Counted from the stretch's first letter, positions 31,205-41,612 are shown. The stretch is DNA of 64,000 bases from DASVUC01 sp038237225 (GCA_038237225.1 JBBRYX010000014.1:1-64000); one strand, 5' to 3'. A program made the numbers and translations. The notes: generated by a model from the sequence alone, not told the origin.

Positions 31205-34200
31205 ATGAAGCTGCGACGCGCAAAGACAGGGAATCGGGCGGGGAATCAGAATCGATCGAAGCGTTCCTTCAACGTCGAGCGGCTGGAGAATCGCCAGCTG
31301 ATGTCGACTTACTACGTGTCGACCGGCGGCTCGGATTCCGCCAATGGCAGCTCCGCGACACCCTGGAACACCCTTCAGAAAGCCGTCGCGGCCGTCAAAG
31401 CCGGTGACATCGTGAACGTGAAGGCGGGCACGTACAACGGATTCATTCTCGGGTGGGATGGCCCCATTAACGGGACCGCAACCGCGCCGATCACCTTCAA
31501 GGCCGACCCGGGCGTCGTCATCAACACCCCGAACAACAAAACTCGCGACGGCATCGGCATCGAGAACTGCAGCTACATCGTCATCGACGGCTTCACCATC
31601 CAGCCCAATTCCACCGATCTCGCGTGGCGCGCCGGAATTCGTGTCGGCGGCGGCGGCACCGGCAACGTCGCCCGCAACAACAAAGTTCTCATGCGATCCC
31701 AGGACACGCAGGGAATCTTTTCCAGCTTCAATCAGAATCAGGTGGTCGAGAACAACGAAGTCTCCGGCAACCAGGATGCCGGCATCTACGTCTCCAATTC
31801 GGCGGTGAATCCGACGGTCCGCGGCAACTACGTTCATGACCTGTCCACCGTCTCCGGTCAGGGCGTGGGCATTCACTTCAACGGCGATGTGGCCCAGGGC
31901 GGCAGCGGGATTATCAACGGTGGACTGGTGGAAGGGAACCGCGTCGTCAACTGCGGCACCGGCATCTCGATGGACGGCATGCAGAACGCGACCGTTCGCA
32001 ACAACATTCTTCAGAACATCCACGGCAAGGGTATCAACCTGTACATGGCGGATGCCTCCGATGCCTCGAAGAACGACGTGGTGGTTAACAATACCATCGT
32101 GCTGGCCAGCGATGGCTATCTTTCCATCGGGGTCCGCTTTGGTTCGACTAACGTCAAGGTGCTGAACAATATCGGGCTGAACGGCTCGCGATCCTTCGTC
32201 ACGGATGCGGCAAGCGCGAGCGGCCTGGTCGTCGACTACAACATGTGGGGCAGCGGCAACTTCTCCAGCGACAACGACAGCAGTTGGATGAGCTTTTCAT
32301 CTTGGCAAGGCAGCGGGAAGGACACGCACTCGAAGACCTCCTCGGCCGGGGCGCTGTTCGTCAATTCAACGAGCGACTTTCACTTAGTGAGCGCGGCGTT
32401 GGCGATCAATGCGGGCACAAGCACTTCCGCCCCCGGCACCGACTTTGACGGCAACGCCCGCCCCGCCGCCGGGGCTTACGACATCGGCGCCTTCGAGTAC
32501 GGCGGCATCGTCGTTACACCGACCATTCCGGCGGATCCGACTGCCCTCTCGGCAAGCGCTCCGGCCTACAACGCGATCAGCCTCGCCTGGACGAACAACA
32601 CGAGCAACGAATCAGGTTTCAAGATCGAGCGTTCCACCGCGGGCGGAGCATTCGTGCAGGTTGCGACCGTGGTCGCCGGGGCGACAAGTTATTCTGACAC
32701 GACCCTGAGCCCGAGCACCCTCTACACGTATCGCGTGCGCGCAACCAACAGCGCCGGCGACTCCGGGACCTCCAATTCCGCATCGGCCACCACCCCGGTT
32801 GCGCCGGCTGATCCTTCAGCACCCTCGGCCCTGGTTGCCACCGCCAACAGCTCGAGCCAGGTGACGTTAAATTGGACGGACAACAGCGGTCTGCTTGATC
32901 TGCACCTGGGCTTCAAGATCGAGCGCTCGACGGCAGGCGGCGCATTTACGGAAATCGCGACCGCACTGCTGAGCACCAGTTACGTCGATAGCGGGTTGAA
33001 CGGAAGCACGACCTACACCTACCGCGTTCGCGCGATTGGCGTGTTGAACAACTCCGCGTACTCCAACACCGCGTCGGCGACGACTCCGGTCGCGCCGACC
33101 GCGCCCGTCTCTCCCAGCCAGCTTGCGGCGACGCCGAATGGCTCGAGCAGCATCGTGCTGACCTGGACGGACAATTCCGACAACGAAACCAACTTCCGCC
33201 TCGGTCGCAGCACCGATGGGATCACGTTCACGCAGATCGCCACCCTGGGCGCAGACACCACGGGATACATCGACAGCGGATTGAAGCCGAACACCAGCTA
33301 CACGTATCGCGTTCGCGCGTACAACGCGGTTGGCAATTCGCTGTGGGCGAATCTCGCGACCGCGCAAACCATTGATGTGCCACCGGCGGCGCCGACTGCG
33401 CTTGCCGCAACCGTTAATGGCACGAGCCAGATCTCGCTCGCCTGGTCCGACAACAGCATCAATGAAACTGGATTCAAGATCGAACGATCCGCGGCAGGCG
33501 GCGCCTTCGCGGAAGTCGCGACGGTTGGTGCAGGAATCACCAGCTTCGTCGACTCCGGTCTCAGCGCCGGCACGAACTATAGCTACCAAGTTCGCGCCAC
33601 GAATTCCGTGGGGGATTCCGGCTATACCAATACCGCCACCGGGACGACTGTTATCGCGCCCACCGCCCCGGCGGCGCCGTCCGCACTTGTCGCAACCGCC
33701 GACAGCACGAGCCAGATCTCGCTCGTTTGGACGGACAATTCGGACAACGAGACCGGCTTCCGTCTCGAGCGTGTCAACGCGGATGGATCATTCACCGCGC
33801 TCGCCACGCTTGGCGCGGGTGTCACCAGCTTCATCGACTCCGGACTGTCGGCGAGCACCAGCTACGCGTATCGCGTGGTCGCGACCAATGCGATAGGCGA
33901 TTCCGGATACTCCAACACGGCATCGGCAACCACGCGGACACCTATCCCAACTGCCGCCGGCAATGTGACCGCGGTCGCGACGAGTTCGACGAGCGTGACA
34001 GTGTCGTGGGTCGATAACGCCACGAACGAGACCGGCTACCGCGTCGAGCGGACGTCGATCTCGGACAATGGCGTGTACTCGCTGCTCACAACTGCAAACG
34101 CGAACGTCACGAGCTTTATCGACAGTAGCGTGCAAGGCAACGGCACCTACACCTATCGCATCAGCGCAGTCGGAACCGCGGGCGCGAGCGCTTTTGCGTA

Positions 34201-36511
34201 CAGCACTTCGGTCGTCACACCCGCTGCGGCGCAAGCCCCGGTCTCACCAAGCCAGTTGTCGGCCACTGCGACCGGATCCAGCACGATCGCGCTGACCTGG
34301 GTGGACAACTCGGACAACGAAACCCATTTCCGCATCGACCGAGCGTCCGATGGAATCAACTTCGTCCAGATCGCGACCCCAGCCGCCAATGCGACGAGCT
34401 ATGCGGACAGCGGCTTGAACCCGAACACGACGTACACGTACCGCATCCGCGCGTACAACGGGACACTTCGATCGTTCTGGTCCAACTTGTCGGCTGCGAA
34501 GACCGCCGATTTACCACCGGCATCGCCGACTGATCTCACCGCCACGCTCAGCGCCGGCCAGGTCGCTCTTGCGTGGATCGATAAGGCAAACAACGAGACC
34601 GGTTACCGCGTGCAGCGCAGCACCAATGGCGGAGACTTCGCCGAAGTGGCAGCGCTTCCCCCCGGCACAACCTCCTGGACCGACGGCACCGCCCTGCCCG
34701 GCGAGAGCTACACCTATCGCGTGCAAGCCATCGGGACTGCCGGGACCTCGGGATATTCAAACTCCGAAGCGGTAACTCTGTCATTGGTGAGCCCGGACAA
34801 TCTCACCGCGACGGCGAACGGGGCCAGCACAATCGAATTGAGCTGGCAGGATCGTTCGGCGAACGAGACCGGATTCGTGATCGAACGCAGCGAGGATGGC
34901 GTTCAGTTCACCACGATTGCCACGAGCGACGCCAATGCGACGACCTACACGGACAGCACGCTGTCGCCCGTGACGAGCTACACGTACCGCGTTTCGGGCA
35001 TCAATTCCGTGAGCACTTCCCCGGTCTCCGCGACTGCGTCGGCGACGACCACGGACGTGCCGCCCGCGGCTCCGACGGGTCTTACAGCGACTGCGGGGAT
35101 CGTCAGCGTAACGCTGAACTGGACGGATAATGCGAGCAACGAAACGTCGTACATTATCGAGCGCAGCGTCGGCAACGGGAGCTTCACGCAGGTGACTTCG
35201 GTAGATGCCGGCGTAACGACATGGACCGACGCGGACGTGCTGCCGGGCGAAGGGTACACCTATCGCGTCGTGGGAATCGGAACGGCGGGCGCATCGGAAT
35301 ACTCAAACATCGCGAATGCCGCACTATCGCTGATCGCTCCCGATGGATTGATCGCCCGTGCCAATGGCGCCCGCGAGATCAACCTCACGTGGTCGGATAA
35401 TTCCGGCAACGAGGCGAATTATGTGGTGGAACGAAGCGTCAACGGCGTGGACTTCACCGTCGTTGCGACGCTCGATGCGAATGCAACAAGCTTCACGGAT
35501 TCAGGATTGTCGGCTGTGACGACTTACGTATACCGCGTGTCCGCGCGCAACGCGGTGGCGACTTCGGACGTGTCAAATGCCGCATCGGCCACGACGACGG
35601 ATGTTGTGCCTGCGAAGCCTTCGAACCTGAATGCAGCGATCCATGGCGCCAAGTTTATCGATGTGACATGGGTCGACAACGCATCCAATGAAACCGGTTA
35701 CGTCATCGAACGAAGCACCGAAGGCGGCGAGTACATTCAAGTGACGCAACTTGAGGCGGGATACAGCAGTTGGACGGACTTCGGCGTGTTGCCGCTGACG
35801 ACATACGCTTATCGCGTCACCGCGACGGGAACTGCCGGCAGCGCCACATCGGATGCCGCAACCGCGACAACGCTTGGCGCAACGCCGTTGGCGCTGACGA
35901 GCCTAGTTGCGACTCCGCTGGATGCGACTCGGATCCGGCTGGATTGGACCACCGACGACACCAAGGCCGAAAAGTACGCGGTATTCCGTTTGACGGAGGG
36001 ATCGAACTGGGAACTCGTCGCCACGCTGGACTCTTCCGCACGAACGTTTCTTGACACCGGGCTTCTTCCCGGGAAGACAACCCTCTATTGGGTGAATGCC
36101 TGGAACCGGTACGGCGCGGCACGATCCACCTACGCAGCGGTCACGACGTTCCCCGACACGGTCGCGCCGACGGCGACGCTGGATCCGATCGCAACGGTTA
36201 CGTCGAAGAGCCAGACGGCGGTCACCTTCGACGTCACGTATACGGATGCCGCCCTGGATGCCGCAACCCTGGGCACCGGCGACATCATCGTGACCGGGCC
36301 GAAGAGCTATCGCCAGACAGCGACACTCGTGTCGGTGGTTCCCGGCGCCGCCGCGAACACCTGGGTGGCCATCTACACGGTTGCCATTCCCAAGACCGGT
36401 CAACCCGATGGCGTGTACAGCGTGACGCTGCAATCGGACCAGGTGCTAGACCTTGCGGACAATGCCGCGATCTCGAAGATGCTCGGCACTTTCGTGATCA
36501 ACGTGCACTAA
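31205..36511 (+). CDS. Giant surface protein: beta-helix plus 13 fibronectin type III domains
   Basis: 1,769 residues with GGGAGA about 6 bases before the ATG. The N-terminus (NVERLENRQLMS) fits the planctomycete 'LEPR-x-LL' exported-protein leader. Next is a right-handed beta-helix (about 45-430) with TYYVSTGGSDSANGSSATPW, repeated 'N.V..N' rungs, and a DUF-like end AGAYDIGAFEYGG. Then 13 fibronectin type III domains of about 90 residues, each with 'P..L.A…I.L.W.DNS.NE.GF.IERS' and 'YTYRV.A.N'. The last 120 residues form a Big/cadherin-like unit (AVTFDVTYTDAALD). Such proteins bind polysaccharides or neighbours. The tandem domains probably grew by duplication. Confidence 0.92.
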   Translation: MKLRRAKTGNRAGNQNRSKRSFNVERLENRQLMSTYYVSTGGSDSANGSSATPWNTLQKAVAAVKAGDIVNVKAGTYNGFILGWDGPINGTATAPITFKADPGVVINTPNNKTRDGIGIENCSYIVIDGFTIQPNSTDLAWRAGIRVGGGGTGNVARNNKVLMRSQDTQGIFSSFNQNQVVENNEVSGNQDAGIYVSNSAVNPTVRGNYVHDLSTVSGQGVGIHFNGDVAQGGSGIINGGLVEGNRVVNCGTGISMDGMQNATVRNNILQNIHGKGINLYMADASDASKNDVVVNNTIVLASDGYLSIGVRFGSTNVKVLNNIGLNGSRSFVTDAASASGLVVDYNMWGSGNFSSDNDSSWMSFSSWQGSGKDTHSKTSSAGALFVNSTSDFHLVSAALAINAGTSTSAPGTDFDGNARPAAGAYDIGAFEYGGIVVTPTIPADPTALSASAPAYNAISLAWTNNTSNESGFKIERSTAGGAFVQVATVVAGATSYSDTTLSPSTLYTYRVRATNSAGDSGTSNSASATTPVAPADPSAPSALVATANSSSQVTLNWTDNSGLLDLHLGFKIERSTAGGAFTEIATALLSTSYVDSGLNGSTTYTYRVRAIGVLNNSAYSNTASATTPVAPTAPVSPSQLAATPNGSSSIVLTWTDNSDNETNFRLGRSTDGITFTQIATLGADTTGYIDSGLKPNTSYTYRVRAYNAVGNSLWANLATAQTIDVPPAAPTALAATVNGTSQISLAWSDNSINETGFKIERSAAGGAFAEVATVGAGITSFVDSGLSAGTNYSYQVRATNSVGDSGYTNTATGTTVIAPTAPAAPSALVATADSTSQISLVWTDNSDNETGFRLERVNADGSFTALATLGAGVTSFIDSGLSASTSYAYRVVATNAIGDSGYSNTASATTRTPIPTAAGNVTAVATSSTSVTVSWVDNATNETGYRVERTSISDNGVYSLLTTANANVTSFIDSSVQGNGTYTYRISAVGTAGASAFAYSTSVVTPAAAQAPVSPSQLSATATGSSTIALTWVDNSDNETHFRIDRASDGINFVQIATPAANATSYADSGLNPNTTYTYRIRAYNGTLRSFWSNLSAAKTADLPPASPTDLTATLSAGQVALAWIDKANNETGYRVQRSTNGGDFAEVAALPPGTTSWTDGTALPGESYTYRVQAIGTAGTSGYSNSEAVTLSLVSPDNLTATANGASTIELSWQDRSANETGFVIERSEDGVQFTTIATSDANATTYTDSTLSPVTSYTYRVSGINSVSTSPVSATASATTTDVPPAAPTGLTATAGIVSVTLNWTDNASNETSYIIERSVGNGSFTQVTSVDAGVTTWTDADVLPGEGYTYRVVGIGTAGASEYSNIANAALSLIAPDGLIARANGAREINLTWSDNSGNEANYVVERSVNGVDFTVVATLDANATSFTDSGLSAVTTYVYRVSARNAVATSDVSNAASATTTDVVPAKPSNLNAAIHGAKFIDVTWVDNASNETGYVIERSTEGGEYIQVTQLEAGYSSWTDFGVLPLTTYAYRVTATGTAGSATSDAATATTLGATPLALTSLVATPLDATRIRLDWTTDDTKAEKYAVFRLTEGSNWELVATLDSSARTFLDTGLLPGKTTLYWVNAWNRYGAARSTYAAVTTFPDTVAPTATLDPIATVTSKSQTAVTFDVTYTDAALDAATLGTGDIIVTGPKSYRQTATLVSVVPGAAANTWVAIYTVAIPKTGQPDGVYSVTLQSDQVLDLADNAAISKMLGTFVINVH

Positions 36512-36526
36512 CAAAAAGGGCACGGA

Positions 36527-37747
36527 TTAGTGCGACATCACGCGGCTGATCGTGAAGATCGGCAGGAGCAGGGCCAGCGCGACGGAGCCGATAATGAACC
36601 CCATGATGATGATCATCGCCGGCTCGATGTATCGGGTGAGTTCGACGATTTTCTCCTTGAGTTCCTCCTCAGCGAAGCCGGAGATCTGCTCCATGACGAA
36701 CGCGAGCTTTCCGGATTTTTCTCCGGAATGAATCATCTGCGAGACACTGCGGGGAACAAGATTGCTCTCGAACAGCGGCTCGCAAAGCTGGCGGCCCTGC
36801 TGGATTTTGTTGAGGACATCCGTCCACAGCGCTTTGAAGTACGTGTTATCTGAAAGCTCATTGGCGGTGGTGACGCACTCGACGAGAGAGACGCCGGCGC
36901 CCGCCATGGTGCCGATCATGCGGAGGCTGCGGGCAAGATGCAGCTTGCGGAACACGGCTCCGACAACCGGGGTGTTGATCTGAAGGAAGTGGGCGGTCTT
37001 CTTCCCGGCGCGCGTCCGAAGCCAGAAATGGAGAAGCGTGGCGACGGTGATGATGCCCACGGGAAGGCCGATGTAATGGCCGACGAGAAAGTTACTGACG
37101 CCCATCAGCATCTTCGTGGGAGCGGGAAGCGCGGCGGCCTTGGAGGCGTAAATCGCGGTGAACTTCGGGAGGACAAAGATCAGCAGAAAGGTCGTCACCG
37201 TGATCGCGAAGAGGAGCATGATCACGGGATAGATCATGGCGCCTTTGACCCGGCGGACGATTTCCTGCTCCTCCCGGAGGTATGCCGTGGCGCGGACAAG
37301 CATTCGGCCCATCATGCCCGATTTTTCTGACGCTCGAATGAGGGAGATGTAGAGCTGCGGGAAGCTGCGATCGTGGCGAGCGAGCGCGGAACTGAAGTCG
37401 GACCCTGACTGAACCTGCCGCAGGAGATCTTCAACAATCGCTTTGACTTTGGGTTTCTCGGATTGGTTGGAGATGCACTCGAGCGCTTCGGTAAGCGTGA
37501 CGCCGGTTTCCACCATGATCGCGAGCTGCTGTGAGAATTGCACCACGTCAGCGCGGGGAATCTTGATGCCGCTGTTCGTGAAGGCGCTGGAAACCGTCCC
37601 GGCATCGGCGCGGGCGGGGAAGATGGAAATGGGATACTTGCTTTCACGGCGCAACAGAGCCGAGGCGTCGGCTTCAGACGTTGCGGCCATGACACCGCTC
37701 ACCGGAGCGCCGTTGCTGTCTCGAGCTGTGTACGCAAAGTTCGGCAT
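36527..37747 (-). CDS. pilC: Type IV pilus / type II secretion inner-membrane platform protein PilC/GspF
   Basis: 406 residues with two T2SSF repeats, each a helical bundle followed by membrane helices. Motifs: FSQQLAIMVETGVTLTEALE in the first repeat, VKGAMIYPVIMLLFAITVTTF, then FLRSLRMIGTMAGAGVSL-like HLARSLRMIGTMAGAGVSLV in the second, and a C-terminal helix IIIMGFIIGSVALALLLPIF. It sits in the inner membrane and links the PilB motor to pilus growth. It is the last gene of the long leftward cluster and follows pilB by 34 bases. Confidence 0.93.
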   Translation of the reverse strand: MPNFAYTARDSNGAPVSGVMAATSEADASALLRRESKYPISIFPARADAGTVSSAFTNSGIKIPRADVVQFSQQLAIMVETGVTLTEALECISNQSEKPKVKAIVEDLLRQVQSGSDFSSALARHDRSFPQLYISLIRASEKSGMMGRMLVRATAYLREEQEIVRRVKGAMIYPVIMLLFAITVTTFLLIFVLPKFTAIYASKAAALPAPTKMLMGVSNFLVGHYIGLPVGIITVATLLHFWLRTRAGKKTAHFLQINTPVVGAVFRKLHLARSLRMIGTMAGAGVSLVECVTTANELSDNTYFKALWTDVLNKIQQGRQLCEPLFESNLVPRSVSQMIHSGEKSGKLAFVMEQISGFAEEELKEKIVELTRYIEPAMIIIMGFIIGSVALALLLPIFTISRVMSH

Positions 37748-37781
37748 GAGTCGCTTTTGTCCGTTGTCAGTTGTCAGTTGC

Positions 37782-39488
37782 TTAGGCGGTGGCGCGGTAC
37801 ACTTCTTCCAGAGTTGTGATCCCGGCTTTTACTTTTTCAAGCCCGTCGTGGCGAAGGGTCTTCATACCGAGAGTTTTGGAGAGCTCGCGGATTTCGTTGA
37901 GCGTTGCGCCTTGGCTGATGCGCTCGATCAGGTTGTCGTCGGGGACGAGAAGCTCATAGATTCCGATTCGCCCGGCGTACCCGAGGTTGCGGCATCGGCC
38001 GCAGCCCTTGGCTTTGTACAGGGTTTCAACGGTGCCGTCCGCGACTTTCTCAAACACGCGTTTTTCGTTCGGCGTCGGCTCGTACGATTCCTTGCAGGCC
38101 TGGCAGAGCTTGCGGACGAGCCGCTGGGCGAGGATGCCGGCCAGTGCCGCGCCGACGAGATACGGCTCAATGCCGAGATTGAACAGGCGCGTGATCGAGC
38201 CCGGCGCGTCGTTGGTGTGAAGCGTGCTGAGAACCAGGTGCCCGGTGAGGGCCGCCTGGGTCGCGAGCTTGGCGGTTTCGCTGTCGCGGACTTCGCCGAC
38301 CATGATGATGTCGGGGTCCTGGCGAAGCAGAGCGCGGAGGGCGTTCGCGAAGCCAAAGCCGGCCTTCTCATTGACCTGAAACTGGTTCACGCCCTGCACG
38401 GCGTATTCGATCGGATCTTCGATCGTGCAGATGTTGGTGTCGTCTTTATTCAGTTCCTGAAGGACCGCGTAGAGCGAGGTGCTCTTGCCCGAGCCTGTCG
38501 GACCCGTGACCAGCAGAATTCCGTTCGGCAGCGTGATCAGGCGGCGCCACTGCTTCAGCGTGTCGTAGCCGAACCCGAGCTTCTCCATGTTCTGGGCGCC
38601 GCGATCGTTGTCGATGATTCGGATGACGACTTTTTCACCGTACTTCCCGGGCATGGTGGCGACGCGGAGATCGATGGGCCGCTTGTCCATCATCACGTGG
38701 ATGCCGCCGTCCTGCGGGAGGCGGCGCTCTGAGATGTCGAGCCCGGCCATGATCTTGATTCGACTGGTGACGGCAGCGCCCATCTGAAACGGCGGGCGAA
38801 GTTTTTCCACCAATCGACCGTCGATGCGATAGCGAATGCGCAGGCTGTTGTCGCCGGGCTCGATGTGGATGTCGCTGGCGCCGTCTTTCACCGCATTGTA
38901 AATGCAGTAGTTCACCAGCTTGATAACCGGCGAGTCGCCGGCGGCCTGTTCCAGGTTGGTAATGTCCTGAACGGGCGTCTCGATCAGCGCGAACTCTTCC
39001 GGCTTCACCTCTTCGATGATGTCATCAATGACGAAGACTTTGTCGTTGGGCAGGTAAGTCTGAAGCGTCGCCTTGATATCGCGCGTGGTGGCGGCGACCA
39101 CTTGCACCTGATAACTGCTCAGTCGCTCAATTTCTTCGAGCAGAAACACGTTGGCCGGCTCGGGGACGGCGACGGTGAGGACGCCTTCAACAAGGAACAA
39201 GGGGAGAACCTGGTGCTTCTCCAGGAACTCCTTCGGCAGAACCGCGATCACTTTCGGATCCGCGACACGCGGGCTGACGCGGGCGTAGGGTACGCCGTAG
39301 GCTTGGGCGAGGGTTTCGGTGATCTGATCTTCCGAGCAGATATGCAGTTCGACGAGGATCTCACCGAGGAGCTTCTGGTGATTCGAGTGGCGCTGCTCTT
39401 CCAGCGCGCGGTCGAGTTGTTCCTGGGAGAGGAGGCCCTTTCCCAGGAGCAGTTGGCCGAGAGGTTTTCTTTGCAGTGTTGCGATCAT
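37782..39488 (-). CDS. pilB: Pilus extension ATPase PilB/GspE with MshEN-like N-terminus
   Basis: 568 residues. Walker A is VTGPTGSGKSTSLY, Walker B IIMVGEVRDSETA, the His box ALTGHLVLSTLHTNDA, and a four-Cys zinc site CQACKE…CGRCRN follows. The N-terminus fits the MshEN c-di-GMP-binding motif: residues 9-32 (PLGQLLLGKGLL then SQEQLDRALEEQ) match all but the first Arg. The second motif (residues 40-63) keeps LGEILV but lacks the Gly and final Gln. The motor extends the pilus. Together with the HD-GYP gene upstream this suggests c-di-GMP control. Single-copy GGGTTCAGG repeat lies just upstream. Confidence 0.93.
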   Translation of the reverse strand: MIATLQRKPLGQLLLGKGLLSQEQLDRALEEQRHSNHQKLLGEILVELHICSEDQITETLAQAYGVPYARVSPRVADPKVIAVLPKEFLEKHQVLPLFLVEGVLTVAVPEPANVFLLEEIERLSSYQVQVVAATTRDIKATLQTYLPNDKVFVIDDIIEEVKPEEFALIETPVQDITNLEQAAGDSPVIKLVNYCIYNAVKDGASDIHIEPGDNSLRIRYRIDGRLVEKLRPPFQMGAAVTSRIKIMAGLDISERRLPQDGGIHVMMDKRPIDLRVATMPGKYGEKVVIRIIDNDRGAQNMEKLGFGYDTLKQWRRLITLPNGILLVTGPTGSGKSTSLYAVLQELNKDDTNICTIEDPIEYAVQGVNQFQVNEKAGFGFANALRALLRQDPDIIMVGEVRDSETAKLATQAALTGHLVLSTLHTNDAPGSITRLFNLGIEPYLVGAALAGILAQRLVRKLCQACKESYEPTPNEKRVFEKVADGTVETLYKAKGCGRCRNLGYAGRIGIYELLVPDDNLIERISQGATLNEIRELSKTLGMKTLRHDGLEKVKAGITTLEEVYRATA

Positions 39489-39510
39489 GAAGAAGGGTTC
39501 AGGGTTCAGA

Positions 39511-39849
39511 TTATCTCATGGTCTTTAGGGCGGCACTCAGGTCGTTGTGACATTCGAATCGGTGTTCGAGACGCGTGACTTCCAGGATCTTCCTGCAGTT
39601 CTCATCAAGGTTGATAAGCTTTACCTGGCCAAACAAGTCCTCACAGCGGCGTTTGAGCCAGAGAAGGGCTTCAAGTCCTTCGGAATCGACGAAACCGGCT
39701 TTTTCAAAGTCGACGACGAAGTCGACAAGTTGGCGTTGCTCGACGCGTTCATCGACCGACTTGCGCAGCTCCTGCGTGACTTCGCCGGAAAGATCTCCGC
39801 CGAGAGCGATGAGGCAGACGCTGTTGTATTCTTCGCACTTGATCGCCAT
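39511..39849 (-). CDS. STAS-domain protein (anti-sigma-factor-antagonist type)
   Basis: 112 residues with the STAS fold: CLIALGGDLSGEVTQEL, FVVDFEKAGFVDSEGLEALLWL and KLINLDENCRKILEVTRL. In SpoIIAA-type proteins the phosphorylated Ser is in the 'D.S..G' loop; here the loop reads VDSEGLEA, so a Ser is available. It lies between the HD-GYP gene and pilB, but no SpoIIAB-type anti-sigma kinase is adjacent. It may relay a signal within the pilus cluster. Confidence 0.88.
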   Translation of the reverse strand: MAIKCEEYNSVCLIALGGDLSGEVTQELRKSVDERVEQRQLVDFVVDFEKAGFVDSEGLEALLWLKRRCEDLFGQVKLINLDENCRKILEVTRLEHRFECHNDLSAALKTMR

Positions 39850-39910
39850 GGTTATTTCTCAATCACGCACATTGGATTCGCCCCGGACCCGGGGCGGCTA
39901 ATTTGTCCAC

Positions 39911-41593
39911 TCATATCGGGGCTCGCACACCTTGCTGCAACTCCGCGATCTTTCGCGTTTGCTCCTGATGATTCGTCAGAAGCGCGCGGAACTCGTCGCA
40001 GTTGATCTTGATGAAAGCTTCGGCGAGACGCGGATCGAACTGCGTGCCGGAACAGCGGCGGATTTCGATCAAGGCGACTTCCAGCGGAAGCGCCTTGCGA
40101 TAGGTGCGGTTGCTGGTCATCGCGTCAAAGCAATCGGCAAGGCAGAGGATTCGCCCCATGACGGGAATGTTCTCGGCAGCAAGACCGGTGGGATATCCCT
40201 TGCCGTCGAAACGCTCGTGGTGATAAAGCACACCCGGGATGATGTCCTTGATCTCGCGGATGTCCTGAAGAATTCTTGCACCAATCTCAGGGTGCTTTTT
40301 CATCTGGTCGAACTCTTCAGGCGTGAGCTTACCGGGCTTCTGAAGCACGGCTTCGGGCACGCCAATCTTTCCGACGTCGTGAAGCAGACCGGCCATGTAG
40401 ATGCGCTCGACCTCGTGCTCTGAAAGGTGAATCTCCTGAGCAAGCCGCCGCGCGATAAGCGCGACGCGTTCAGAGTGACCGCAGGTGTACGCGTCTTTGG
40501 CGTCGACGGCACTCGTGAGCGAATGCAGAAGACCCATCATCAGGCCGTGCACGCCTTCGAACAGCATCGCGTTTTCAAGATAGATCGCGGACTCGTTCGC
40601 GATGGAGTTCAGCAGCTTGCTGTCGACCGAATCGAACTCGTTGGTCTCCTTGTCGATCGCGAACAGGCACCCGAGCACTTGTTCCTGGCGCTGAAGCGGG
40701 ACGGCCAAAAGCTGCCTGGCGTGGTCGGCAAGCCAGGAGAAGGTCTTGTCGCCGCGCAGATCGTTCACCAGCAGCGGGCTTTTTCGCTCAATCAGGATGC
40801 GTGTCAGGTCATCGGTGAGACGATGAATCTTGCCCGGTGGGAGGCTAAGCGAGCCGTAGATCACCGGCTCCTGCTTTTGCTCGTTGTTGAGAAGTGCAAC
40901 GCCCATCCCGCGGACATTCATGACGCCCATGACGTCCAGGCACGCTTGCTTGAAGAAATCCTTCGCGGTGCGATTGATCCGCATGCCCGAGCTGATCTGG
41001 TAGATCAGGCTAAGCTCTTCATAGGTGTTGGCGAGCTGTCCGGAAAGCGAGTCGAGCTCCTGCTCGAGGCTTGAGAGTCGGAGCTGGTCGCGGATCATGC
41101 CCAGGAGAAGGCGCGCCTGGCGCTGGATGGTTTCATCGGGATACAGCGGCAGCTCTTCCGCCTGCTGATTCAGCCAGAGCGCATCAAGCCCCAGCCGGCC
41201 GCAGACGCGAATGACGTCTTCAGCGAGCTTGAAGTTCGTGCTCTTACCGACCAGGAGCATGACGCCCATAAGCTGGCGGCGCTCGACGTAGGGGAACGCA
41301 GAGAGCACGACGCCGGGGAGAACGTTCCAGACTTCAATCGGCGAGTTGGACGTGAGCGCCGCAATCCGCTCCGTGAGCCCGGAGACGGCATCCGGATACT
41401 GGATCATGGGCAGCGCGTACCGCTGATAGAACAGATTGGACGCGGTATCCTGATAGGCAATGGTTCCGTCATTGCGAAGGAGCACCAGGCAGAGCCCACC
41501 GGGGCGAAATCGCGCGGCGAGGTTCTCAAGAACCGGCGCCGGGACAGCCGGCGGCGCCGAGGGTGGAGACGAAATGGTTGCGGTTTCAGTCAT
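39911..41593 (-). CDS. GAF/HD-GYP protein, probable c-di-GMP phosphodiesterase
   Basis: About 560 residues. A variable N-terminal sensor part (about 20-170), a helical linker, a GAF domain (about 205-340, ISSGMRINRTAKDFFKQAC…LAVPLQRQEQVLGCLFAIDK), and a C-terminal HD-GYP domain. HD-GYP landmarks: GHSERVALIARRLA, LLHDVGKIGVPEAVLQKPG, MKKHPEIGARIL, HHERFDGKGYPTGL and DCFDAMTSNRTYRKAL. Metal ligands and the GYP triad are present, so hydrolysis of c-di-GMP is likely. The frame begins 18 bases further up, but MTETATISS is a cleaner start. It follows the response regulator by 19 bases. Confidence 0.92.
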   Translation of the reverse strand: MTETATISSPPSAPPAVPAPVLENLAARFRPGGLCLVLLRNDGTIAYQDTASNLFYQRYALPMIQYPDAVSGLTERIAALTSNSPIEVWNVLPGVVLSAFPYVERRQLMGVMLLVGKSTNFKLAEDVIRVCGRLGLDALWLNQQAEELPLYPDETIQRQARLLLGMIRDQLRLSSLEQELDSLSGQLANTYEELSLIYQISSGMRINRTAKDFFKQACLDVMGVMNVRGMGVALLNNEQKQEPVIYGSLSLPPGKIHRLTDDLTRILIERKSPLLVNDLRGDKTFSWLADHARQLLAVPLQRQEQVLGCLFAIDKETNEFDSVDSKLLNSIANESAIYLENAMLFEGVHGLMMGLLHSLTSAVDAKDAYTCGHSERVALIARRLAQEIHLSEHEVERIYMAGLLHDVGKIGVPEAVLQKPGKLTPEEFDQMKKHPEIGARILQDIREIKDIIPGVLYHHERFDGKGYPTGLAAENIPVMGRILCLADCFDAMTSNRTYRKALPLEVALIEIRRCSGTQFDPRLAEAFIKINCDEFRALLTNHQEQTRKIAELQQGVRAPI

Positions 41594-41612
41594 GCAGTTC
41601 CCTGTTAACAAC

